In this document: positions 1 through 7,741 of the stretch, in pieces | Layout of the letters: the number at the start of each line of letters is the position of its first letter | How positions within the stretch are numbered: position 1 is the first letter of the stretch | NCBI GenBank assembly: GCA_039805725.1 | Contig: JBDLTT010000020.1 | Coordinates: 1 to 60,974, forward strand | DNA: 60,974 bases | Reading direction: 5' to 3' | Source: Fluviibacter sp039805725 | Lineage (GTDB): Bacteria; Pseudomonadota; Gammaproteobacteria; Burkholderiales; Rhodocyclaceae | The notes under the pieces: generated by a model | The model's input: only the letters and a program-made list of their open reading frames with translations | Databases searched by the model: none | Told to the model about the DNA's origin: nothing | Made by a program: the position numbers and the translations under genes

Positions 1-41
1 ATCCCCACGATCTGGCTCTCGCTGAACTTTGATTTGCGCAT
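1..41 (-). CDS. IS3-family transposase OrfA, N-terminus (truncated by window edge)
   Basis: An ATG at 41-39 on the minus strand opens a frame reading MRKSKFSESQIVG, which is the typical start of IS3-family OrfA (the helix-turn-helix DNA-binding partner of the OrfB DDE transposase). A strong Shine-Dalgarno, AGGAGG, lies five bases upstream of the ATG. The rest of the gene is outside the window, so completeness and activity cannot be judged. Confidence 0.75.
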   Translation of the reverse strand, partial: MRKSKFSESQIVG

Positions 42-120
42 CGCAACCTCCTGTTAGTCATCTTGCCATTACCAACAGAAAATTCCACTCATTCGTGTCT
101 TACTTCAGGGGGAGACTACA
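1..120 (-). mobile_element. IS3-family insertion sequence, one end only
   Basis: Read on the minus strand, this stretch begins at 120 with TGTAGTCTCCCCCTG, runs through a leader of about 80 bases, and enters a transposase reading frame that leaves the window. The TG start and the short leader before orfA are as expected for an IS3-family end. Only one end is present, so no target-site duplication can be checked, and the exact boundary at 120 is an inference. The element lies upstream of scpB in divergent orientation. Confidence 0.7.
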
Positions 121-209
121 AGTCCGTCTTAGATGAAGCAGAGAAATTCTGATTTGAATCGAGATAAAATCACAATTTAACGATTATCTTTAAGCTCGAG
201 GTCTAGGTC

Positions 210-983
210 ATGCTTGAGAGCCGTCTGGAAGGCACCGTTGGCATCGTCACAATGAACAACGACTCTCGTCGCAATGTGATTAGTGCGGCGTTTATTAGTG
301 ACTTGATGCAGATTCTGAATACATTCAGAGAAAAGCATGTACGTGCAGTCATTCTGAGGGCAAACAAAGGCGTCAAGGTTTGGTCAGCTGGTCACGATGT
401 TGATGAACTTCCTCCCCCAGGGCATGACCCACTTCATTGGTCAGAGGCTTTGCCGCGCCTAGTGAGGATGGTTCAGACCTTTCCGGCACCCGTTGTTGCG
501 ATGATAGAGGGCACTGTATGGGGTGGGGCATGCGAAATGGCAATGGCCTGCGACATCATCATCGCTACCCAAGACACAACTTTTGCGATCACTCCTGCAA
601 AAATAGGTGTTCCCTATAACATTAACGGGCTCTCTACATTTTCCCGAGCCATGAACTCGCATCTACTAAATGAATTACTGTTCACTGCCCAGCCACTTGA
701 TGCTCAACGTTTAGCCGCATCTGGCGCCATCAATTACGCAGTCCCCAAGGAAGAGCTCGAATCATTCACCCAAAACCTTGTTGCACGTATTTGCGAAAAC
801 TCTCCCCGCGCCATTTCGGTGATGAAAGAATCTTTGCGAGGTCTGATGAGCCGTCAAGATCTACCTGTTTCAGAATTTGAGCGCTTACAGGAACTACGTC
901 ATGCCGTTTACAACAGCGACGACTATGCAGAAGGTCTTGAAGCGATAAGGAATAAACGCAAACCCAACTTCGCTGGAAACTAA
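210..983 (+). CDS. scpB: Methylmalonyl-CoA decarboxylase (crotonase family)
   Basis: This 257-aa protein of the enoyl-CoA hydratase/isomerase superfamily closely follows E. coli ScpB (YgfG), which decarboxylates methylmalonyl-CoA to propionyl-CoA in the cytoplasm. Visible landmarks are WSAGHDVDELP at 59-69 with His62 and GVPYN at 133-137 with Tyr136, matching E. coli His66 and Tyr140, the EGTVWGGA oxyanion-hole segment near 100-107, and the C-terminal KRKPNF. Length equals the family norm. The gene stands alone, without the mutase (scpA) or CoA transferase of the E. coli sbm operon, so it may serve propionyl-CoA supply rather than a full pathway. A GAGG lies upstream of the ATG with loose spacing. 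The family call is firm. The exact substrate is inferred from similarity. Confidence 0.85.
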   Translation: MLESRLEGTVGIVTMNNDSRRNVISAAFISDLMQILNTFREKHVRAVILRANKGVKVWSAGHDVDELPPPGHDPLHWSEALPRLVRMVQTFPAPVVAMIEGTVWGGACEMAMACDIIIATQDTTFAITPAKIGVPYNINGLSTFSRAMNSHLLNELLFTAQPLDAQRLAASGAINYAVPKEELESFTQNLVARICENSPRAISVMKESLRGLMSRQDLPVSEFERLQELRHAVYNSDDYAEGLEAIRNKRKPNFAGN

Positions 984-1090
984 CTCTGTAACGACCGTTA
1001 CAAGTTGACAGATAAGCCTCCCCTTTTATGGGGGACTCAGGAGTGTCTTGAGTTCTTTGCTCGATTCAAAATTACGAATCGTGCTAACAG

Positions 1091-1237
1091 CTATGCACCA
1101 AGCCCTATGGCATTCATGAAAAATCTGAGTAGATAAACCACGACACTCAAAACCCCAATTCCACAAAACCATATCAGAAGAAACCAGCCCAAGCGTCTAG
1201 CTATCCCAGGTGAATGAACCTCGCGTTCTTTGATCAT
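1091..1237 (-). CDS. DUF2474 small membrane protein, third gene of the bd-type oxidase operon
   Basis: This 48-aa ORF starts at 1237, where its ATG shares one base with the TGA of cioB (TGATG), and stops with TAG at 1093-1091. The protein has a basic N-terminal segment (around ARRLGW, residues 13-18), then one hydrophobic helix (about 17-36) containing WFLLIWFCGIGVL, and a short hydrophobic tail. This matches the DUF2474 proteins found after cioAB-type oxidase genes. By analogy with CydX it probably stabilises the oxidase, but that role is inferred. The overlap implies translational coupling to cioB. Confidence 0.8.
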   Translation of the reverse strand: MIKEREVHSPGIARRLGWFLLIWFCGIGVLSVVVYLLRFFMNAIGLGA

Positions 1238-2244
1238 CAGTGGTAGCCATCCTCAGAGCGTACCTTGCCCCGGAACACGTAGTAGGACCAGGCGGTATAC
1301 ATCAAGATAAAAGGAATAATGAACAGTGCGCCGACCAATACAAATCCTTGGCTTTGCGGTGGCGCAGCAGCCTGCCAGATGGAGATATCGGGCGGAATAA
1401 TCATCGGCCAAAGACTAATTGCTAGTCCAGTATAACCAAGAAAAACCAATCCGAGTACGTACACAAATGGTGACGCGTGGGGATTTGCTCGCAGTGCTTT
1501 TAATAACTGAATGGTAAAAAATATGACAAGCACAGGAACCGGAGCGAACCAAAGCATACCCGGCCATGAAAACCAGCGTTGAGCGATAGTCGCATGTGCT
1601 AACGGTGTCCAGATGCTGACGGCAATGATGAATAGAATCAGAGCCCACACCAGTGGGCGCGTCAAACGGATCATGACAGCCTGCAGTGCCCCTTCTGTTT
1701 TCATAATCAGCCAGGTGCTGCCGAGAACGGCGTAGACGATCACGACGCCTAGTCCGGTAAAAATGGGGAATGGTGAAAACCAGTCAAAAGCGCCACCCGC
1801 AAATGCTCTGTTCACGACGGGAATACCCTGGATGTATGCGCCAAGGGCAACCCCCTGAAAGAAAGCAGCTGTCAACGAACCAAAGATAAACGCCTTGTCC
1901 CAATAATGTCGCTCGTGGTCATACGCTTTGAATCGGAACTCGAAAGCAACTCCCCGCAGAATTAGTCCAAGGAGCATAAAGATGAGTGGGAGGTAAAGTG
2001 CACTCAACACCACTGAGTAAACAAGAGGAAAAGCCGCAAGCAGGCCGGCACCGCCAAGAACCAGCCACGTCTCGTTACCATCCCAGACCGGGGCAACGGT
2101 GTTCATCATCACATCACGATCATGACGGTTGGTGGTGAACGGAAACAGAATACCAATCCCAAGGTCAAAGCCGTCCATGATGACGTACATCATGACGCCA
2201 AAGAAAATAAGAAGGATCCAGACTAGCGAGAAGTCGACGCCCAT
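1237..2244 (-). CDS. cioB: Cytochrome bd-type (cyanide-insensitive) quinol oxidase subunit II
   Basis: This 335-aa polytopic membrane protein is subunit II of a cytochrome bd-type oxidase. It is recognised by the N-terminal MDGFDLGIGILFPF segment (about 23-36), the VWDGNETWLVLGGAGL motif near 53-68 and repeated hydrophobic helices. Subunit II pairs with subunit I to give a quinol:oxygen oxidoreductase in the inner membrane that does not pump protons. The gene lies three bases downstream of cioA and overlaps the DUF2474 gene by one base, giving a cioA-cioB-DUF2474 operon. The symbol cioB is used because subunit I has a short Q-loop and DUF2474 is present. cydB would be the generic alternative. 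Confidence 0.9.
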   Translation of the reverse strand: MGVDFSLVWILLIFFGVMMYVIMDGFDLGIGILFPFTTNRHDRDVMMNTVAPVWDGNETWLVLGGAGLLAAFPLVYSVVLSALYLPLIFMLLGLILRGVAFEFRFKAYDHERHYWDKAFIFGSLTAAFFQGVALGAYIQGIPVVNRAFAGGAFDWFSPFPIFTGLGVVIVYAVLGSTWLIMKTEGALQAVMIRLTRPLVWALILFIIAVSIWTPLAHATIAQRWFSWPGMLWFAPVPVLVIFFTIQLLKALRANPHASPFVYVLGLVFLGYTGLAISLWPMIIPPDISIWQAAAPPQSQGFVLVGALFIIPFILMYTAWSYYVFRGKVRSEDGYH

Positions 2245-2247
2245 GAT

Positions 2248-3675
2248 TTAACTCCTTTGGCTAGTCATGATGATATCGTCAACGACAGCCGCGGATAACG
2301 GACGCATTTGCTGGCGATGATGACCCGGTCCACCCGTTAGTCCGACATCTCCTTCATGCACCACAGGCCCTTTTCGGATCAGTCGTAACATGTAGGCAAT
2401 ACCGACACCGAATACTGTGAAATATACGACGATAAAACCTAGTAAAGAGATCGCAAGAGGTAAGGTTCCATGAGCCGTCACTGCATCCGCTGTACGCTGC
2501 AATCCATAAACAACCCATGGTTGGCGTCCAACTTCAGTTGTAAACCATCCGGCAAGGATAGCAATCAAACCAGCTGGCCCCATTAAAACCGTGAGGCGCA
2601 AAAAGGCACGCGATCGATAGAGCACATCGCCGCGTCGCAAAATGAGGCTCCAGACGGCGAGCAGGATCATCAGTAGACCTAGACCGACCATGATGCGAAA
2701 GGACCAGAATACAACCGGTACTGGTGGCCTGTCTTGTGCAGGAAATTCTTTGAGTCCGGGAAACTGGCCGTCCCAGCTATGAGTCAGAATCAGGCTGCCA
2801 AGTCGGGGAATCTCCAACGCAAAGTGATTCTTTTCTTGGGCCATATCTGGCAAGGCAAAAAGCACCAGCGGTACACCCTGGCCGGGATGATTTTCCCAAT
2901 GACCTTCCATTGCGGCGATCTTGGTTGGCTGATGCTTCAGGGTATTCAGGCCGTGGAAATCACCAACCACCGCTTGAAGCGGAGCAACAATAAGAAGCAT
3001 CCAAAGCGCCATTGACAGCATTTTTCGAATCGGCGGGTTGTCATTACGGCGCAACAGGTGCCAGGCTGCTGACGCTGCAACGAAAAGTGCTGTCGACAAA
3101 AATGCTGCAAGACTCATGTGAACAAGTCGATAGGGAAAAGAAGGGTTGAAGATCACAGCCAACCAGTCCAAAGGAACAGCTCTACCATCAACTATTTCAA
3201 AGCCGGCAGGTGTCTGCATCCAGCTGTTCGATGCAAGAATCCACGTCGTTGATATCAACGTGCCCAATGAAACCATCATCGTCGAAAAGAAATGCAGCCC
3301 TGGTCCAACGCGCTGCCAACCGAAGAGCATCACGCCCAGAAATCCGGCTTCCAAAAAGAAAGCTGTTAATACTTCATAAGCCAGAAGCGGGCCGGTCACC
3401 CCGCCTGCAAAGTCCGAAAAAAAGCTCCAATTGGTACCAAACTGGTAAGACATGACCAGGCCTGATACCACGCCCATGCCAAAATTGAGCGCAAATACTT
3501 TAGACCAGAAATGATAAAGATCCCGATATAAAGTCCTCTGTGTGCGCAACCAAAGCGCCTCAAGTACGACAAGGTATGCAGCAAGACCAATCGTAATCGC
3601 CGGAAAGATGATATGAAATGAAACCGTAAAGGCGAACTGGATCCTGGCAAGTTCTAAAGCAGTAAACCCTAGCAT
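2248..3675 (-). CDS. cioA: Cytochrome bd-type (cyanide-insensitive) quinol oxidase subunit I
   Basis: Subunit I of the bd-type quinol oxidase, 475 aa from the start chosen here. The ATG at 3675 is preferred over an upstream in-frame ATG at 3771 because GGAG sits eight bases before it and the protein then begins MLGFTALELARIQFAF, as in the family. Heme-ligand candidates fall at His21, His186 and Met329, equivalent to E. coli His19, His186 and Met393. Conserved acids are Glu101 and Glu109. The Q-loop is short and followed by GRQPWVVYGLQRT, typical of the CIO branch. The enzyme oxidises quinol at high oxygen affinity and may tolerate cyanide or sulfide, but resistance itself cannot be read from sequence. 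Confidence 0.92.
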   Translation of the reverse strand: MLGFTALELARIQFAFTVSFHIIFPAITIGLAAYLVVLEALWLRTQRTLYRDLYHFWSKVFALNFGMGVVSGLVMSYQFGTNWSFFSDFAGGVTGPLLAYEVLTAFFLEAGFLGVMLFGWQRVGPGLHFFSTMMVSLGTLISTTWILASNSWMQTPAGFEIVDGRAVPLDWLAVIFNPSFPYRLVHMSLAAFLSTALFVAASAAWHLLRRNDNPPIRKMLSMALWMLLIVAPLQAVVGDFHGLNTLKHQPTKIAAMEGHWENHPGQGVPLVLFALPDMAQEKNHFALEIPRLGSLILTHSWDGQFPGLKEFPAQDRPPVPVVFWSFRIMVGLGLLMILLAVWSLILRRGDVLYRSRAFLRLTVLMGPAGLIAILAGWFTTEVGRQPWVVYGLQRTADAVTAHGTLPLAISLLGFIVVYFTVFGVGIAYMLRLIRKGPVVHEGDVGLTGGPGHHRQQMRPLSAAVVDDIIMTSQRS

Positions 3676-3931
3676 TTCAGTATCTCCAGTCAAACTCAGC
3701 AGCAGAATAGTCGTTACGGCACTGAGTTGTGTTTGAGCTATGGTAATGGTGGGTCTGACTTTTGTCAGCATGATCTTTAGCTGACAAACAAATATGCGTA
3801 ATCTGGATAGAGGGCTTGCAGGAAACGGATAGTTGATGCTTTTATGAGTTGAATGTTTGACACATCTTTTATCCGATGAGCAACAATCGCGGTTTTAAAG
3901 GAGCACGGTGCTGCGCTGAATAAACAGTCCG

Positions 3932-4126
3932 CTAGTCGACCTCTCCCGGAGGCTTGCCTCCGGTACAACTGCCCTCTTTAAACCACAGGCTCTCGACGCG
4001 TTTTAGGTACTGTTCGTATTCGTAGTCAGACTTCGCCTTTTTGTAGGCATCTTCCGATAGGGCATGCCATCCGATGCAAAAACCGGTTGGACTGCGGCCG
4101 CAACCGCATTTATTTTGAGAATTCAT
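3932..4126 (-). CDS. 64-aa protein with CDGSH-like cysteine/histidine motif
   Basis: This small protein starts at 4126 with a strong Shine-Dalgarno (TGGAGG, five bases before the ATG). Its N-terminus holds CGCGRSPTGFCIGWH at residues 8-22. The pattern C-x-C-x2-S...C-x-G-x-H resembles the CDGSH iron-sulfur motif, which binds a 2Fe-2S cluster through three Cys and one His, but the gap before the third cysteine is one residue shorter and the proline is shifted. The remainder is charged and probably helical (about 23-47), with no membrane segment. It lies upstream of the oxidase operon on the same strand, 256 bases away. Metal or cluster binding is an inference. I do not recognise a named family. 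Confidence 0.7.
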   Translation of the reverse strand: MNSQNKCGCGRSPTGFCIGWHALSEDAYKKAKSDYEYEQYLKRVESLWFKEGSCTGGKPPGEVD

Positions 4127-4296
4127 CTAGACCTCCAAGTACTAGATCGCTTCTAGTGCGAAACCAAGCTTACGTTAGGCTTAAATAATTTTTTTCTTAG
4201 TGATATGACTAAAATTTATAACGATGTCCTGGACAAACGACAAGTAGTGTCCTACCTTTTTACTTGGTTATTCGTGTTTTGTCTAGGAGACACATC

Positions 4297-4527
4297 ATGA
4301 GTCAAGTTCATTACAGCCTTGAAGATCTTTTCGCCCAGCTTGGTCTTAAGAATGATTCCGCCTCTATTGACGCTTTCATCAGTCAGCACCATCCCCTTCC
4401 AAACGAAGTCGCTTTGTACCGGGCATCTATCTGGAATCCGACCCAGAGAGCGTTTCTCAAAGAAGAGATCATTGGCGACGGGGCCTGGGCACTAGCCATT
4501 GATGAACTTAACCGGCGCCTGCATTGA
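4297..4527 (+). CDS. DUF2789 family protein
   Basis: 76 aa from the ATG at 4297, chosen over an in-frame ATG at 4264 because AGGAGA lies six bases upstream. The features are SLEDLFAQLGL near the start, SQHHPLPNEVAL in the middle and a C-terminal AFLKEEIIGDGAWALAIDELN. Together they fit DUF2789, a family of small helical proteins of unknown function that is widespread in beta- and gammaproteobacteria. There are no membrane segments or metal motifs. It precedes the paralogue/alx group on the same strand but is 81 bases upstream of the next gene, so co-transcription is possible but not shown. Confidence 0.75.
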   Translation: MSQVHYSLEDLFAQLGLKNDSASIDAFISQHHPLPNEVALYRASIWNPTQRAFLKEEIIGDGAWALAIDELNRRLH

Positions 4528-4608
4528 GATTTGACCAGAAGATAAGCGCTCTATTCCGTATGCATATGCACTACGTATCCCTTTTCAGATTACACGGAGG
4601 TATGAATC

Positions 4609-4890
4609 ATGCTTTCACAAACTGATTTTATTGGGTGCAGTAACCTTTACGAGTGCGAGGTTGAGGCGATTGCCGAACATGAGCACGTGCCCATGTCGGT
4701 GGCCGTTGTGATTGGCGAAAACCTGCTGAGCACTGAAGAGGGTGTTCGGTGCCTGCACAAGATGGTCATCGAGGATATCGAACATGCGATTGAATGCCAT
4801 GACCCAGAAAAAGCGCTGAAATTTGCCGAAACCTACAAGTTTGTATCAGAGCGGCATCCCTTGGCACCCGGCAGTCAAAGCAGACATTAA
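4609..4890 (+). CDS. Unknown small protein, paralogue of the 6187-6453 gene
   Basis: A 93-aa soluble protein with GGAGG nine bases before the ATG. It carries FIGCSNLYECEVEAIAEHEH at residues 7-26, then a short hydrophobic stretch (AVVIGENLL), then a second cysteine-containing helix region ending KALKFAETYKF. Hand alignment with the gene at 6187 gives about 63 identities in 85 positions, while third codon positions have drifted, so the duplication is not recent. Cys10, Cys16 and the His25/His27 region are shared and could bind metal, which is speculation. The gene lies 115 bases upstream of alx, and its paralogue lies just downstream. I do not recognise the family and assign no function. Confidence 0.75.
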   Translation: MLSQTDFIGCSNLYECEVEAIAEHEHVPMSVAVVIGENLLSTEEGVRCLHKMVIEDIEHAIECHDPEKALKFAETYKFVSERHPLAPGSQSRH

Positions 4891-5005
4891 CCACGCAACT
4901 TCTTGCGCTTTCGGAGTTTCAGGCTAGCATGTCCTCTGCAAAGTTGTTTAACCACGTCTCACTCAAATCACCCGCAGACAACCGGATCAATTAAAAGCTC
5001 AGCAC

Positions 5006-5962
5006 ATGGAGAACATCAACCATCCTCTCCTCTGGGGCGTCTTCATCGCTATTGTCACGATTATGCTGGTGGTTGATCTTCGCATGGGCGGAGGGCGTGC
5101 CCGTCATATGAGCATGCGCACTGCGGCGGTCTGGTCTGTAATCTGGATTGTTTTATCACTATTGTTTGCGACGGGACTCTGGTTTTACCTCAAGGCCATG
5201 GGGCAAGAGGCACTCGCAGATGAGAAAGCGCTCGAATTCATTACCGGCTACCTCATCGAAAAATCATTAGCAGTCGACAATGTGTTCGTTTGGCTGATGC
5301 TGTTCAATTTTTTCTCAATCCCAGTGGAACTTCAGCGACGAGTTCTGATTTACGGGGTTCTCGGTGCAATTGTCATGAGAACCATCATGATTTTTGCTGG
5401 GGCATGGCTCATCGTCAAATTCCATTGGTTGTTATATGTTTTCGGCGCATTTTTATTAGTAACCGGCATCAAAATGTGGTGGTTTGCTGATCGAAAAATG
5501 GATCTTGAGAATCATCCTGTGTTGAAACTGGTACGCCGATATGCCAATGTCACACCAACGCTGCATGGCGAGCGTTTCCTCGTCACGCAGCAAGTCAATG
5601 GACAATCGGTTAGATTCGCGACACCTCTTTTGCTGGCACTGATATTCGTCGAGTTCTCGGATCTGATTTTTGCCGTTGATTCAATTCCGGCGATTTTTGC
5701 AATTACCACCGATCCATTCATTGTTCTGACTTCGAATATCTTCGCCATTCTTGGCTTGCGTGCCATGTATTTTCTACTCGCCGACATGGCTGATCGATTC
5801 TCTTTGTTGAAGTTTGGTCTGGCCGCAGTCCTTGTGTTCATTGGCATCAAGATGATGCTCATCGATCTCTATAAGATACCCGTCGGTTTTTCGCTGGCTA
5901 TTGTTGCAACGTTCATTGCTATCTCTATCTGGCTGTCACTTCAGAAGAAACAATGCCAATGA
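5006..5962 (+). CDS. alx: TerC/Alx family integral membrane protein
   Basis: This 318-aa polytopic protein is very similar to E. coli Alx. The sequence starts with NHPLLWG, has GYLIEKSLAVDNVFVWLMLF around residues 84-103, and later VEFSDLIFAVDSIPAIFAIT near 218-237 and SNIFAILGLRAMYFLLA. The paired acidic DN/DS motifs in membrane helices are the family signature. Alx is linked to manganese export and alkaline stress, while TerC relatives are linked to tellurite resistance. The E. coli gene is preceded by a yybP-ykoY riboswitch, but no such motif was seen in 4891-5005. Homologous small proteins lie on both sides, which may point to a shared role. The family is certain. The substrate is inferred. 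Confidence 0.9.
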   Translation: MENINHPLLWGVFIAIVTIMLVVDLRMGGGRARHMSMRTAAVWSVIWIVLSLLFATGLWFYLKAMGQEALADEKALEFITGYLIEKSLAVDNVFVWLMLFNFFSIPVELQRRVLIYGVLGAIVMRTIMIFAGAWLIVKFHWLLYVFGAFLLVTGIKMWWFADRKMDLENHPVLKLVRRYANVTPTLHGERFLVTQQVNGQSVRFATPLLLALIFVEFSDLIFAVDSIPAIFAITTDPFIVLTSNIFAILGLRAMYFLLADMADRFSLLKFGLAAVLVFIGIKMMLIDLYKIPVGFSLAIVATFIAISIWLSLQKKQCQ

Positions 5963-6186
5963 GCAATGCTGTTCAGTAGTTAACGCGAGCACCCATCAGA
6001 AATAAGGTACTAAAAAGGCGATTGTGCATGGCAATGGATTTTGCCTTAGCTCAATTGCGCTCAATATGTCTTTCGGGAAATCTTGAATCTTGCAGATTTC
6101 GAACTAAACTAGAAGCAGAGAGAGACCACCAATACCAAACGAAAAAGGCCTTTTGCGAGTTGTATTTGTTTGGGAGGGGTGTCATC

Positions 6187-6453
6187 GTGCTTTCGATAAC
6201 TGACTTTATTGGCTGCAGCAATCTCTACGAGTGTGAAGTAGAGGCCATTGCTGAGCATGAACATGTGCCGATGGCGGTAGCTGTTGTGATTGGTGAGGGC
6301 TTGTTGTGCAGTCCAGATGGCATCTGTTGCCTACACCGGATGGTGGCTGAAGATATTCAGCATGCCCTTGACTGTAATGACCTTGATAAAGCGCTCAAGT
6401 TCGCGGATACCTATAAATTCATTGAATCCAAGCATCCATTGCCATTGCATTAA
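6187..6453 (+). CDS. Unknown small protein, paralogue of the 4609-4890 gene
   Basis: 88 aa if translation starts at the GTG at 6187, which is preceded by GGGAGGGG and aligns with the N-terminus of the paralogue. The frame is open from 6022, but the upstream part has no similarity to the paralogue. The protein shares FIGCSNLYECEVEAIAEHEH with the 4609 gene and adds two cysteines (LLCSPDGICCLH, about 40-51) that its partner lacks. It sits 224 bases downstream of alx, so the two copies bracket the transporter. Function is unknown. A metal-related role is only suggested by the shared Cys/His residues and the neighbour. Confidence 0.72.
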   Translation: MLSITDFIGCSNLYECEVEAIAEHEHVPMAVAVVIGEGLLCSPDGICCLHRMVAEDIQHALDCNDLDKALKFADTYKFIESKHPLPLH

Positions 6454-6602
6454 ACAATGGCGTACGGTTATTTGGGGGTTGTTTTATGCACCAAAGTGCA
6501 CCCATCTAAGGAGGTCTAGACGCAAGCTGTCGTTGCACCCAACAAGAGGGTATCGGATTAAGAGTATCCTAGCGAGCAAGATTTCATTTTTACGAGGGTG
6601 CC

Positions 6603-6923
6603 ATGGCCACAACGATCCAAGATTCGACGGGTTCAGAGCTATATGAGTCGATCATCATCACCAAGACTGAGCGTCATCAGGTTGACTTCTTCTATGAGTT
6701 TGAATTGGACGCCAACAAACTTGCCGAGATATACCCCGAGTACGATGAGGATCATCTGGCCCAACTAATGGCCGACCTCCGAACTGGTGTTATCCCTGTC
6801 GAAGCGATCATTGCAGATGCGAGTGATGCCAATGTGGATATTGCGTGGGAAAGCGATGGGCAAAAAGTGCTGAGCCTCAAAAACGGCGATTTTGAAAAGA
6901 CCTATGGCATTAATGACGAATGA
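6603..6923 (+). CDS. Hypothetical protein, acidic, 106 aa
   Basis: This reading frame has GAGG five bases before its ATG and a composition unlike a shadow frame. The protein is acidic and soluble, with ELYESIIITKTERHQVDFFY near residues 12-31 and a region rich in Asp and Glu (YPEYDEDHL, about 44-52). No signal peptide, membrane segment or catalytic motif is visible. It lies 149 bases after the second paralogue and 99 bases before the phasin gene, all on the same strand. I do not recognise the family. Confidence 0.6.
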   Translation: MATTIQDSTGSELYESIIITKTERHQVDFFYEFELDANKLAEIYPEYDEDHLAQLMADLRTGVIPVEAIIADASDANVDIAWESDGQKVLSLKNGDFEKTYGINDE

Positions 6924-6957
6924 ATACACAGGTAAGCCCTGTGTTCCCTCATAAAAT

Positions 6958-6988
6958 TTGTTGCGTTGCAGCAATATTGATCTATAAT
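6958..6988 (+). promoter_or_regulatory. Candidate phasin promoter with TTGC-N6-GCAA dyad
   Basis: A TATAAT hexamer lies at 6983-6988, 34 bases before the phasin ATG. Just upstream, 6961-6974 reads TTGCGTTGCAGCAA, an inverted TTGC/GCAA pair. PHA-responsive repressors of the PhaR type are known to bind TGC/GCA-containing sites at phasin promoters, so this is a candidate operator. The -35 is not clear (TTGTTG at 6958-6963 would give an overlong spacer). Confidence 0.45.
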
Positions 6989-7022
6989 GGAGTTACTTCA
7001 AGTTTTTTCAAAGGAAACGACC

Positions 7023-7571
7023 ATGACCAAGACCACGAATCTACCGAATGTTGAGCAACTTGCTGCCGCTCACGCTGCTGCGATCAGCAACCTCGAAGCC
7101 GTTGCTAACACCGCGCTTGAAGCGATTGAAAGCCTGGCGGCACTTAATATGGGCTTCGCCCGTCAGTCCCTGGAAAAGGGTACCAAGCAAGCTACGGCTG
7201 CTCTGAAGCTGAAAACCCCGCAAGAAGTCGCTACCTTCAGTGCTGAATCGGTTCAGCCGGGTGTTGAGTCGGTCGTTGCCTACAGCCGCTCGGTTTATGA
7301 CATCGCCAACGGGGCTGCTGCTGAAATCAACGGTATGCTGAAGAAGCAGTTCGACGATCTGGCTAAGAAGATCCAGGCAGCTGCGGTTGATGGCGCCAAA
7401 TCGGCTCCATACGGCTCTGACGTTGCGCTTGCTGCTGTCAAGCAAGCAATTGATGCCGGCAATGCTGCTTATGCTGATCTGAGCAAGAAGGTTCAGGAAG
7501 CCGCAGCGATCGCTCAAGCCAACGTTGCCAAGGCAACCGACGCAGCGGTCAAGGCAACGAAGCGTAAGTAA
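7023..7571 (+). CDS. phaP: Phasin (PHA granule-associated protein)
   Basis: 182 aa from the ATG at 7023, preceded by AAAGGAAA. An in-frame ATG at 6987 overlaps the -10 and is unlikely. The protein is alanine-rich, helical and amphipathic, with the phasin-type core LESLAALNMGFARQSLEKGT-like segment around residues 36-57, then FSAESVQPGVESVVAYSRSVYD and an Ala/Lys-rich C-terminus ending in KATKRK. Phasins coat polyhydroxyalkanoate granules in the cytoplasm and control their size. The gene is monocistronic, with its own candidate promoter and a strong terminator at 7648. The PHA synthase genes are not in this window. Confidence 0.88.
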   Translation: MTKTTNLPNVEQLAAAHAAAISNLEAVANTALEAIESLAALNMGFARQSLEKGTKQATAALKLKTPQEVATFSAESVQPGVESVVAYSRSVYDIANGAAAEINGMLKKQFDDLAKKIQAAAVDGAKSAPYGSDVALAAVKQAIDAGNAAYADLSKKVQEAAAIAQANVAKATDAAVKATKRK

Positions 7572-7647
7572 GCTCTTGTCTATTAGTTTCTACCCAAGGG
7601 ATTTGGTAGAGGCATAAAAGCTGTTTCCCAAGGACGGCTTTTGGATG

Positions 7648-7674
7648 GCCCGGCATTGCCGGGCTTTCTTTTTT
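7648..7674 (+). terminator. Rho-independent terminator after the phasin gene
   Basis: GCCCGGC (7648-7654) pairs perfectly with GCCGGGC (7658-7664) around a three-base loop, followed by a T-rich run CTTTCTTTTTT-like to 7674. It lies 77 bases after the phaP stop. Confidence 0.9.
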
Positions 7675-7741
7675 GGTAATAAAGGTATTCAATGACTCAT
7701 CAAGACAGGAATCGATAGATTAAATGGTGTGTTAACGGGTT

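Noticed and set aside
3777..3968. 63-codon frame on the minus strand upstream of cioA
   Set aside because: Overlaps the 3' end of the well-supported CDGSH-like gene in another frame, with no ribosome-binding site and no protein-like pattern.
4891..5005. yybP-ykoY manganese riboswitch upstream of alx
   Set aside because: No match to the conserved GGGGAGUA-type core or its flanking stems in this interval.
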